This document shows, piece after piece, positions 50,376 through 58,590 of a stretch of 64,000 bases of DNA. The position numbers and the translations under genes were made by a program. This DNA comes from Agromyces subbeticus DSM 16689 (lineage in GTDB: Bacteria > Actinomycetota > Actinomycetes > Actinomycetales > Microbacteriaceae), in NCBI RefSeq assembly GCF_000421565.1, contig NZ_ATXG01000004.1, positions 62,001 through 126,000 of the forward strand. Reading direction: 5' to 3'. A model generated the notes under the pieces. That model was given only the letters and a program-made list of their open reading frames with translations, ran no database searches and was not told where the DNA came from. Every line of letters starts with the position of its first letter. Within the stretch, counting starts at the first letter, position 1.

Positions 50376-51995
50376 TCACCAGAACAGTCCAGTGCCTTCG
50401 CCCCAGTTGCCGTACCTCCTGGTGTGTATCGACCATTGGCCCTGCGCTGTCATGTCCCACCACTGGTTCCCACCCTTCAGGTAGAAGTCCGGCCCAGCCT
50501 GACCTGGCTTCGTAATCCCCACCCCTTTCAAAGCAGGATCATTCGCCACGGATTGCTTCACCCACTTGTCGATCTGGTATCCCTGGAACGCCTTGCGGAG
50601 GTAAGGGTACGATGCTGCCGCACGCTGCTGACCATTCGTGAGCTTAATCCCTCCGCTCTCGAACATGCGGACACCTGCCTGATGGTGCGCCCGAAGGCGC
50701 GTGGTGATCGCCTTCATACTCTTCAAGACAACGGGTGAGCGAAGCGCGGCGGGCGCCGATACGCCACCTCCGCGGCCGCCTCCACCGGCATCACGCGGAG
50801 TGAACGCCGCGTCCCACATTCGTTCTCCGCTGAGGTCGAGTTTGTTGATGGGGTCGGCGGGGTAGTCGTAGTTGTTCGTTACGCCGCCCTCAACAGGGTC
50901 GACCTCGAGGAACCGCCCCAGCGCGGGCACGTACTGGCGGGCACCCATCTCGATCGTCATGATCGAACCAGCGTGTTCGGTGAGCTTGCGGTGCTGGCCG
51001 AGCCACCCCCAATCCGCATCACCGGGCAACGTATCGGGCCCCGCGTCATCCGCGGTCGGTGTGCCGATCTGCCGGGTCAGCGGATCAACGGGTTGACCGA
51101 ACGGGTCGTACCGGTGCACGCCCGTGCTGCGGGTGCCCGCGGCATCCGCTGCGACCGTGATGTCGCCGTGAATGTTCGGATACAACCACGACTGGGCGCC
51201 AGCCGATACGGCAACGGTGACGCCGCCGGGCAGACCCGCCACCCGCTGGATCACGGAGTTCTGCCCATCCAACGTCAACGTCGGACTGTCACCGCCACCC
51301 GTGAACCCACACCGGGTCACGCTCACTGCGGGGTTCTGCCCCGCCGGGGTCTGGGTGCGCTGGATGATGCGGCCCGTGACATCCCGCACATACGCCACGA
51401 CCGTGCCGTCCGTCAGCTTCGTCTTCACATGCTGATCCGACACGTCATAGCCGAGCGTCTGATCAGCGAGGGTCTTCGTGTTGCCGTGCGCGTCATAGAC
51501 CAACTTGGTGGCCGGGATACCACCGGCCACCGGCGACAAGCCTGGACCCGCCGGGGCGCCCGTCACGGTCGTCTGGGTCAGCCGGTCGGTGTGGTCGTAG
51601 CAGTACGACGTGGTCACCGCCGTGCCACCATCGGGCAGATCGGTCGAGCTCGTACGATTGCCGTTCAACCCCGCACCAGCGTTCACACCGCACCCATCGG
51701 ATGCCGCGAACCCATACGTGAGCGCATGACCCGGGATCACCGCCGACACCAAACGACCAGCCCCATCGAACCCATACCGCGAGTCGTAGGCAGTCCAACC
51801 ATCGGTCAAGGTATTTGCCACGATGCGGCCTGACTGAGACCGGAACACCCCATCCTTCACGGCTTGCTGGCCGCTCGGGAACAACCACGACATACCCGTC
51901 AACGCGCCCGCGGGGTTGCGCTGCAGCTCGGCCAATGTAAGCCTCTTTGGAGCTTTATCGAGGTTTATCGAGATTCCATAAAAGCTCTCGAACAG
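50376..51995 (-). pseudogene. RHS polymorphic toxin, 5'-truncated, with REase-like C-terminal toxin
   Basis: The frame is open from 51995, but there is no ATG; the first usable codon is TTG at 51935, giving 519 residues, against well over 1000 for intact RHS toxins. YD-repeat units ([39 protein letters not shown]) lead to the RHS core ([18 protein letters not shown] ... [11 protein letters not shown]). After it, about 148 residues form the variable toxin end: [20 protein letters not shown] resembles restriction-endonuclease-fold nuclease toxins. The secretion and shell parts are missing, so this is probably an orphan 3' cassette. The upstream junction is AT-richer and has TTTATCGAG twice. Confidence 0.75.
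51954..51972. repeat. 9-bp direct repeat at the RHS truncation junction
   Basis: TTTATCGAG occurs at 51954-51962 and 51964-51972, inside an AT-richer patch just before the RHS-like sequence begins. It may mark the recombination scar where the 5' part of the gene was lost. No protein of recognisable family is encoded between here and mrpA. Confidence 0.4.
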
Positions 51996-52152
51996 TCAGC
52001 GACGGCGGATGAACTGGCGCTCCGCCAGGCACACCGGTGCGAGCAATGATCCGCCCTCCGCGCCTCGATTCCGCTCTGGGCATACAACACGCCTCGGGCC
52101 CGAAACCGCCTGCCGATAAACTCGGAGGACGGTGCGAGCGCGAGGAGGGTGA

Positions 52153-55100
52153 ATGATCGCCAGCCTCGCTGCCTTCGCGGCTGCCGCGCTCGTCATGCCG
52201 CTGCTTGCGCGCTGGCTCGGCCGACGCGTCTTCGCGGTCATCGCCCTGCTGCCCGCCGCGGTCTTCGTGTTGCTGCTGACCTGGCTGCCCGGCGTGCTCG
52301 CGGGCACGCCCGTCGTCGAGATCGTGCCGTGGATTCCCGCCCTAGACATCTCGCTGAGCTTCCGGCTCGACGCGCTCGCCCTGCTGCTCGCGCTCATCGT
52401 CACGGGCGTCGGCGCTCTCGTGCTGCTCTACTGCGTGCACTACTTCGCCGACGACGAGCCCGCGCTCGGCCGTTTCGCGGGCCTCCTCCTCGCCTTCGCG
52501 GGCGTCATGTTCGGCCTCGTCACGGCCGACGACGTGTTCATCCTGTTCACGTTCTGGGAGGCCACGAGCGTGCTCTCCTACCTCTTGATCGGCCACTACA
52601 CCGGCCGCAAAGAGAGCCGCGGTGCCGCGCTGCAGGCGCTCACCGTCACGACGTTCGGCGGGCTCGCGATGCTCGTCGGCCTCGTCATCCTCGCCGTTGC
52701 CGGGGGCACCACGAGCCTCTCCGAACTCATCGCCGACCCCGTCACGGGTGCGGCCGGCGAGTGGGCGATCGCCCTCGTGCTGCTCGGCGCGATCTCGAAG
52801 AGCGCGCTCGTGCCGTTCCACTTCTGGCTGCCGGCGGCGATGGCCGCGCCCACACCCGTCAGCGCGTACCTGCACGCCGCCGCCATGGTGAAGGCGGGCG
52901 TCTACCTCGTCGCCCGCCTCGCCCCCGGCTACGCGGAGCTCGAGGTGTGGCATCCGATCGTCATCGGCCTCGGCGCGCTCACGATGCTCGTCGGCGGCTG
53001 GCGCGCCCTTCGCCAGTACGACATCAAGCTTCTGCTCGCCTACGGCACCGTGAGCCAGCTCGGCTTCCTCGTCATGGTGACGGGCTTCGGCACGCGCGAC
53101 GCAGCGCTCGCGGGCGTCGCGCTGCTGCTCGCGCACGCGCTCTTCAAGGCCGCTCTCTTTCTCGTGGTCGGCATCGTCGACCACGCCGCCGGCACGCGCG
53201 ACTGGCGCAAGCTCTCGGGCGTCGGCCGGCGCATGCCGGTGATCGCCACGATCGCGTTCATCGCCGCCGCCTCGATGGCCGGCGTGCCCCCGCTCATCGG
53301 CTTCGTCGCCAAAGAGGCCGTGTTCACCGCCTTCCTCGACGCGGTCGCGGCCGGCGACTCGTGGGCGTGGGTCGCCCTCATCGGCGCGGTCGCCGGCTCG
53401 GTGCTCACGGTCGCCTACACGGTGCGATTCATTTGGGGCGCCTTCTTCTCCAAGACGGATGTCGCTGACACGCCGCTGCACGCCGAGAGCCCCGCGATCG
53501 CGGTCGCCCCGGGGCTGCTCGCAGCGGCGAGTGTCGTGTCGACCTTCGCCATTCCGTTCATCGAACCGCTGCTCGCGAGCTACGCCGACGAGCTGCCGGG
53601 CGGCCACGACTACCACCTCGCGCTCTGGCACGGGCTCGAGCCGGCGCTCGCGCTCTCGGCCGTCGTCTTCGCGCTCGGTGCCCTGCTCGTGTGGGGCCGT
53701 CAGCGCGTCGCCCGTCTGCAGGCCTCCGTCGCACCGGTGCTCGATTCGGCGCGCGGCTACCTCGGCATCGTGTCGGTCGTCGACCGGGTCGCGGCCTCGA
53801 TCACCACGGCGATCCAGGCCCGCGGCCTGCCCGGCTACCTCGCGATCATCATGACCGTCTTCATCGGCGGGCTCGGCGCGGCATCCATCATGAACACGTC
53901 GTGGCCCGCCGGCATCCGCCTCTTCGACTACCCGGCACAGCCGTTCCTCGCCCTCGTCATGGCGATCGCCGCAGTCGCCGCCGCCACGGTTCGCCAGCGC
54001 ATGACCGCGGTGCTGCTCGTGAGCGTCACGGGCTACGGCCTCGTGCTGCTGTTCGGCATGTCGGGCGCACCCGATCTCGCGCTCACCCAGGCGCTCGTCG
54101 AGACGATCGTGCTCGTGGTCTTCGTGCTCGTGCTGCGCCGGCTGCCGAAGCAGATCGCGCAGCGCAACCCGCCGGTGCACAAGCTCGCGCGGGGCATCAT
54201 CGGTGCGCTCGCCGGTCTCGTCATGGCAGTGCTCGGCCTCGTCGCGCTCGGCGCACGCATCCAGCCGACCATCGCCGGCGGTCTGCCCGCGCTCGCGCTC
54301 GAGGCGCACGGCAAGAACATCGTGAACGTCATGCTCGTCGACATCCGCGCGTGGGACACCCTCGGTGAGATCTCGGTGCTCGTCGCCGTGGCGACCGGCG
54401 TCGCGAGCCTCATCTTCGTGTCGGGCCGTACCGGCGGGGCGCCGCGCCTCGACGCGGTCGACGAGGGCGTCAACCGTCGCGACCGCTTGCGTCCGGTGCC
54501 CGAGCCGGCCTGGAGCATTCGGGCGCCTCGCACGAGCCTCGCCGACACTGCTGGCGAATCGGATGCCGCGGGCGAGGCCGCCGAGACCCGGCAGACGTGG
54601 CTCCTGGCGGGCCGCACCATCTCGCCGCGCAACCGCTCGATCCTCATCGAGGTGCTCGTGCGGCTGCTCTTCCACCCCGCGATCATCGTGTCGGTCTTCC
54701 TGCTCTTCGTCGGCCACAACGCCCCCGGCGGCGGCTTCGCGGGCGGCCTGCTCGCGGGTCTCGCCCTCGTCGCCCGCTACCTCGCCGGCGGCCGCTACGA
54801 ACTCGGCGAAGCGGCACCGGTCGACGCCGGCCGTCTGCTCGGCACGGGTCTGCTGCTCGCCGCCGGCACCGCAGCGGGCTCGCTGCTCTTCGGGGGCCCG
54901 GTGTTCGAATCCGCGTGGTTCGAGACCGAGGTGCCGCTGCTCGGCACGATCTCGATCGGCACGTCCACACTCTTCGACATCGGCGTCTACCTCGTGGTCG
55001 TCGGCCTCGTGCTCGACATCCTGCGCTCGCTCGGCGGCGAGGTCGATCGCCAAGAGGAGCGGCAGACGGCCGACGAAGGCGACGGCGCGTTCACGACGGG

Positions 55101-55248
55101 CGACGGCGAGCACGGTGATGAACACGGCGGCACCCCCGGTGAGGGCGCGGAGTTCGCCGACGGCGACGAGTACTCGGCCGGTGCCCGGCTGCCGGGCGAC
55201 GGCGCCCGCCAGCCCAGCGTCGAACGCACCGAGGAGGCACGATCGTGA
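52153..55248 (+). CDS. mrpA: Na+/H+ antiporter subunit A-B fusion (MrpA/MnhA + MrpB)
   Basis: A 1031-residue membrane protein, ATG 52153 behind CGAGGAGGG. The first about 750 residues are MrpA, homologous to NuoL of complex I: FWEATSVLSYLLIG, LPAAMAAPTPVSAYLHAAAM with the conserved His, and the Lys of the ISKSALVPFHFWL helix. A C-terminal block (from about 820, RTISPRNRSILIEVLVRLLF, GHNAPGGGFAGGLLAG) is the MrpB domain, so A and B are fused, as is common in actinobacteria. The subunit carries ion conduction in the seven-subunit Mrp complex for Na+ expulsion and pH control. The stop overlaps MrpC (GTGA). Confidence 0.95.
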   Translation: MIASLAAFAAAALVMPLLARWLGRRVFAVIALLPAAVFVLLLTWLPGVLAGTPVVEIVPWIPALDISLSFRLDALALLLALIVTGVGALVLLYCVHYFADDEPALGRFAGLLLAFAGVMFGLVTADDVFILFTFWEATSVLSYLLIGHYTGRKESRGAALQALTVTTFGGLAMLVGLVILAVAGGTTSLSELIADPVTGAAGEWAIALVLLGAISKSALVPFHFWLPAAMAAPTPVSAYLHAAAMVKAGVYLVARLAPGYAELEVWHPIVIGLGALTMLVGGWRALRQYDIKLLLAYGTVSQLGFLVMVTGFGTRDAALAGVALLLAHALFKAALFLVVGIVDHAAGTRDWRKLSGVGRRMPVIATIAFIAAASMAGVPPLIGFVAKEAVFTAFLDAVAAGDSWAWVALIGAVAGSVLTVAYTVRFIWGAFFSKTDVADTPLHAESPAIAVAPGLLAAASVVSTFAIPFIEPLLASYADELPGGHDYHLALWHGLEPALALSAVVFALGALLVWGRQRVARLQASVAPVLDSARGYLGIVSVVDRVAASITTAIQARGLPGYLAIIMTVFIGGLGAASIMNTSWPAGIRLFDYPAQPFLALVMAIAAVAAATVRQRMTAVLLVSVTGYGLVLLFGMSGAPDLALTQALVETIVLVVFVLVLRRLPKQIAQRNPPVHKLARGIIGALAGLVMAVLGLVALGARIQPTIAGGLPALALEAHGKNIVNVMLVDIRAWDTLGEISVLVAVATGVASLIFVSGRTGGAPRLDAVDEGVNRRDRLRPVPEPAWSIRAPRTSLADTAGESDAAGEAAETRQTWLLAGRTISPRNRSILIEVLVRLLFHPAIIVSVFLLFVGHNAPGGGFAGGLLAGLALVARYLAGGRYELGEAAPVDAGRLLGTGLLLAAGTAAGSLLFGGPVFESAWFETEVPLLGTISIGTSTLFDIGVYLVVVGLVLDILRSLGGEVDRQEERQTADEGDGAFTTGDGEHGDEHGGTPGEGAEFADGDEYSAGARLPGDGARQPSVERTEEARS

Positions 55249-55763
55249 CCGCCTCACTGACCCTCGTCGCGCTCATGGCCGTGCTCTTCGGCGCCGGCGT
55301 CTCGATCATGCTCGAGCGCAGCCTCACCCGGGTGCTCATCGGGTTCCTGCTCGTCGGCAACTCCGTGAACATCCTCATCTACCTGATGAGCGGCGCACCC
55401 GGCCTCGCACCGCTGCTCGGTGAGGGCGTCGACGCCGACGAGATCTCCGACCCCCTTCCGCAGGCGTTCGTGCTGACCGCGATCGTCATCAACCTCGGCA
55501 TCACCGCCTTCATGCTCGCGCTCATCTACCGCTCGTGGTGGCTGGCCCAGCTCGGCGCGGAGGGTGACCTCGTCGACGACACCGCCGACCTCACCGAAGA
55601 CGCCGAAGAGGCGGCCGACCTCATCCGCAGCTCGGCGGCCGACGACCAGGCCATTCAAGACCTCATCGACGCGAGTGACGAAGAGCCCGACGAAGACCTC
55701 GAAGAGGAGCTCGAGCTCGAGGCATCCGCTCGTGATCGAGACGACGAGGAGGGCAAGCCGTGA
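55245..55763 (+). CDS. mrpC: Na+/H+ antiporter subunit C (MrpC)
   Basis: A 172-residue protein. The first 110 residues are MrpC/NuoK-like with three helices (LFGAGVSIMLERSLTRVLIGFLLVGNSVN region, QAFVLTAIVINLGITAFMLAL). The last 60 residues are a strongly acidic Asp/Glu tail, longer than in the standard about 115-residue MrpC; its role is unknown. GTG start inside the mrpA stop; its stop overlaps the mrpD start. Confidence 0.93.
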   Translation: MTASLTLVALMAVLFGAGVSIMLERSLTRVLIGFLLVGNSVNILIYLMSGAPGLAPLLGEGVDADEISDPLPQAFVLTAIVINLGITAFMLALIYRSWWLAQLGAEGDLVDDTADLTEDAEEAADLIRSSAADDQAIQDLIDASDEEPDEDLEEELELEASARDRDDEEGKP

Positions 55764-57340
55764 CCGCCGTGCTCGTGCCTCTCGTCGTGCTGCTGCCCCT
55801 GCTCGGGGCGGCGAGCGCGCTCATCCTCGGCCGGCACCGCCGAGCGCAGATGGCCGTGAGCCTCGGCGTGCTCTCGGCGGTCACGGTGATCGCCGCCGTG
55901 CTGCTCGTCGCCGTCGACACCACCGGCCCCGCGGTCGTCTACGTCGGCGGCTGGGATGCCCCGTGGGGCATCACCCTCGTCGTCGATCGACTCTCGGCGA
56001 TCATGCTCGTGATCTCGGCGATCATGCTGCTCGTCGTGCTCGTGTACTCGGTGGGCCAGGGCATCGCCGACCAGCATCGCGAGACGCCGGTCTCGATCTT
56101 CCACCCGAGCTACCTCATCCTGTCGGCGGGCGTCTTCAACGCCTTCATCGCCGGCGACCTCTTCAACCTCTACGTCGGCTTCGAGATCCTGCTCTCGGCG
56201 AGCTACGTGCTGCTCACCCTCGGCGGCACGGGCGAGCGCATCCGCGCGGGCGTCACGTACATCATCGTGAGCCTCGTCTCCTCGCTCTTCTTCCTGAGCG
56301 CGATCGCCCTCGTCTACGGCGCGACCGGCACCGTGAACATCGCCCAGCTCTCGGTGCGCCTCGCCGAGCTGCCCGACAGCGTGCAGCTCATGCTCCACCT
56401 GCTGCTGCTCATCGCGTTCGGCATCAAGGCGGCGGTCTTCCCGCTGTCGTTCTGGCTGCCCGACTCCTATCCGACGGCGCCAGCACCGGTGACCGCCGTG
56501 TTCGCGGGCTTGCTCACGAAGGTCGGCGTCTACGCCATCATCCGCACCGAGACGGTGATGTTCGTCGAGAGCGACGTGACGGTGCTGCTCATGGTGGTCG
56601 GCGCACTCACCATGCTGATCGGCATCCTCGGCGCGCTCACGCAAGCCGACATCAAGCGATTGCTCTCGTTCACGCTCGTCAGCCACATCGGCTACATGAT
56701 CTTCGGCATCGCGCTCGGCTCGCAGCTCGGCTACGCGGCGACGATCTACTACGTCGTGCACCACATCACGGTGCAGACGACCCTCTTCCTCACCACCGGA
56801 CTCATCGAGCGCTTCGGCGGCGCGACCTCCATCAACCGGCTCGCGGGCCTCTTGAAGGCCTCGCCGCTCCTCGGCGTGCTGTTCTTCATTCCGGCGCTGA
56901 ACCTCGGCGGCATCCCGCCGTTCTCCGGCTTCCTCGGCAAGACCGGCCTGTTCCTCGCCGGCGCAGAAGGCGCAGCGGATGCCCCGGGCACGGCCTGGCT
57001 CATCTGGGTCGTGATCGGCGTCGGCGCACTCACCTCGCTCATCACGCTCTACGCCCTCACCCGGTTCTGGAACATGGCGTTCTGGCGTGGTCGCTCAGAA
57101 CTCGAGGGCTACGAGTCGGTGCTGCTCGGTTCGGTGCTCGAGGCGCCCGAGGGCGCGACGGTGACCGCGACCCGCACGACGCCAGTGCTCATGGTCGTCG
57201 CGACGAGCGCGCTCGTGATGCTCACGATCTGCCTGACCGTCTTCGCCGGCCCCATGTTCGACCTCACCGGCCGCGCGGCCGAGAACCTCCTCGACGCAGG
57301 CGTGTACGTCTCGACGGTGTTCCCGGGAGGCATCCGATGA
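55760..57340 (+). CDS. mrpD: Na+/H+ antiporter subunit D (MrpD)
   Basis: A 526-residue NuoM/NuoN-like membrane subunit with about 14 helices, GTG start. It keeps the core elements: FEILLSASYVLLTLGG with the transmembrane Glu, KAAVFPLSFWLPDSYPTAPAPVTAVFAGLLTK (key Lys and Pro-broken helix), QADIKRLLSFTLVSHIGYM and PPFSGFLGKTGLF. It moves protons in the Mrp complex. Overlaps mrpC and mrpE by stop-start pairs. Confidence 0.95.
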   Translation: MTAVLVPLVVLLPLLGAASALILGRHRRAQMAVSLGVLSAVTVIAAVLLVAVDTTGPAVVYVGGWDAPWGITLVVDRLSAIMLVISAIMLLVVLVYSVGQGIADQHRETPVSIFHPSYLILSAGVFNAFIAGDLFNLYVGFEILLSASYVLLTLGGTGERIRAGVTYIIVSLVSSLFFLSAIALVYGATGTVNIAQLSVRLAELPDSVQLMLHLLLLIAFGIKAAVFPLSFWLPDSYPTAPAPVTAVFAGLLTKVGVYAIIRTETVMFVESDVTVLLMVVGALTMLIGILGALTQADIKRLLSFTLVSHIGYMIFGIALGSQLGYAATIYYVVHHITVQTTLFLTTGLIERFGGATSINRLAGLLKASPLLGVLFFIPALNLGGIPPFSGFLGKTGLFLAGAEGAADAPGTAWLIWVVIGVGALTSLITLYALTRFWNMAFWRGRSELEGYESVLLGSVLEAPEGATVTATRTTPVLMVVATSALVMLTICLTVFAGPMFDLTGRAAENLLDAGVYVSTVFPGGIR

Positions 57341-57939
57341 CGCATGCTGCAGCGGATGTCTCGCGCTGGCGCTCCGTCTGGCGCCAGTTGCCGCTCCTCG
57401 TCGCCCTCGTGTTCCTCTGGGTCTTCCTCTGGGACCAGGTCACCGTGCTCACCGTGGTCACCGGCGTGCTGCTCGCGATCGGCGTGACCCGCGTGCTGTA
57501 CCTGCCACCGGTGCTCTTGAGCGGTCGCTTCAACGTGTGGCGCGGGCTGCTGCTCGGCCTCCGCATGATGTGGGACGTCACGATCGCGTCGCTGCAGGTC
57601 GCCGTGCTCGCGATCGACCCGCGGTGGAAGCCGATGAACTCGATCATCGCCGTGCAGCTGCTCACCCGCTCCGACCTCGTCACGACGCTCACGGCCGAGG
57701 CGATCTCGGTCGTGCCGGGCACCGTGGTGGTCGACATCGACCGCGAGCGCGGCCTGCTCTACCTGCACGCGCTCGGCACCCGCACCCAGGCCGACATCGA
57801 CCGGGTGCGGCGCGACGTGCTCGGCACCGAGGAGCGCATCGTGCTCGCCATCGGCACCCGCGGGCAGGCGGCATCCGTTCGGGCCGCTCGTCGTGAACGC
57901 CGCGCAGCACACGACCACTCGAAGGGAGTCCGCGCATGA
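57337..57939 (+). CDS. mrpE: Na+/H+ antiporter subunit E (MrpE)
   Basis: A 200-residue protein starting at ATG 57337, overlapping the mrpD stop. Two or three N-terminal helices (LPLLVALVFLWVFLWDQVTVL) are followed by the MrpE hallmark LRMMWDVTIASLQVAVLAI and the soluble part with LTRSDLVTTLTAEAISVVPGTVVVDID. A basic tail (RAARRERRAAHDH) ends the protein. Needed for assembly of the Mrp complex. Confidence 0.94.
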   Translation: MTHAAADVSRWRSVWRQLPLLVALVFLWVFLWDQVTVLTVVTGVLLAIGVTRVLYLPPVLLSGRFNVWRGLLLGLRMMWDVTIASLQVAVLAIDPRWKPMNSIIAVQLLTRSDLVTTLTAEAISVVPGTVVVDIDRERGLLYLHALGTRTQADIDRVRRDVLGTEERIVLAIGTRGQAASVRAARRERRAAHDHSKGVRA

Positions 57940-58208
57940 CGTTTCTCGAGATCGTCAGCATCATCGCTGGCGTGATGTTCGGCATCGGTGCGATCGCGGC
58001 CGTCTTCCGCATCATCCGCGGCCCGTCGATTCTCGACCGGGCCCTCGCGACCGACGTGCTGCTCGCCATCGCGATCTGCGCGCTCGGCGCCGAGATGGCG
58101 ATCAACACGCACACCGACACCCTCGTGGTGATGCTCGTGCTCGCGATGTTCGCGGTCGTCGGTTCGATCTCCATCGCACGATTCATGGCGAAGCAGGATG
58201 CCTCGTGA
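57936..58208 (+). CDS. mrpF: Na+/H+ antiporter subunit F (MrpF)
   Basis: A 90-residue protein of three membrane helices: IVSIIAGVMFGIGAIAAVFR, GPSILDRALATDVLLAIAICAL (the family's GP-x3-DR motif) and TLVVMLVLAMFAVVGSISIARF. Normal MrpF length. Overlaps mrpE at its start and mrpG at its end. Confidence 0.95.
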   Translation: MTFLEIVSIIAGVMFGIGAIAAVFRIIRGPSILDRALATDVLLAIAICALGAEMAINTHTDTLVVMLVLAMFAVVGSISIARFMAKQDAS

Positions 58209-58558
58209 GCGCCGCCGAGATCGCTGTCGCGCTGCTCATCCTCGTGAGCGCCTTCCTGTCGATGGCCGCCGGCATCGGCATCGTGCGCTTTCCCGACGTG
58301 CTCACCCGCCTGCACGCCGCCACGAAGCCGCAGGTGCTCGGCCTCGCGACGGTGCTCGTCGCGATCGTCGTGCAGGTGCCCACGTGGGGCGTGCTCACGA
58401 CGGTGGTGCTCGTCATGACGTTCCAGCTGCTCACCCAGCCGATGACGGCGCACATGCTCGGACGCTCGGCCTATCGCAGCGACCACGTGCGCCGCGACCT
58501 GCTGATCGAAGACGACCTCGACCGCGACATCTCCGACCACGACCAATCCGGCCAGTGA
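58205..58558 (+). CDS. mrpG: Na+/H+ antiporter subunit G (MrpG)
   Basis: A 117-residue protein with GTG start at 58205 overlapping the mrpF stop. Three helices, with the MrpG motif GIVRFPDVLTRLHAATKPQVLG around residues 25-46 and LTQPMTAHMLGRSAYR. An acidic tail (DDLDRDISDHD) follows. It completes the seven-subunit A/B-C-D-E-F-G operon and is followed by a hairpin. Confidence 0.95.
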   Translation: MSAAEIAVALLILVSAFLSMAAGIGIVRFPDVLTRLHAATKPQVLGLATVLVAIVVQVPTWGVLTTVVLVMTFQLLTQPMTAHMLGRSAYRSDHVRRDLLIEDDLDRDISDHDQSGQ

Positions 58559-58559
58559 A

Positions 58560-58590
58560 CTGAGACGCGCGGTCGAGCAACGCGCCTCAG
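58560..58590. terminator. Hairpin after the mrp operon
   Basis: CTGAGACGCG at 58560-58569 pairs with CGCGCCTCAG at 58581-58590, with one mismatch that becomes a wobble pair in the minus-strand transcript. It sits at the convergent end of mrpG and the Tat-exported hydrolase gene. The loop GGTCGAGCAA recalls the start of the dispersed repeat family. Confidence 0.5.

Noticed and set aside
52342-55257. A 971-codon open frame antisense to mrpA
   Set aside because: It is a mirror of GC-biased coding: Arg/Glu/His-rich, low complexity, no domain. The Mrp protein on the other strand is unmistakable.
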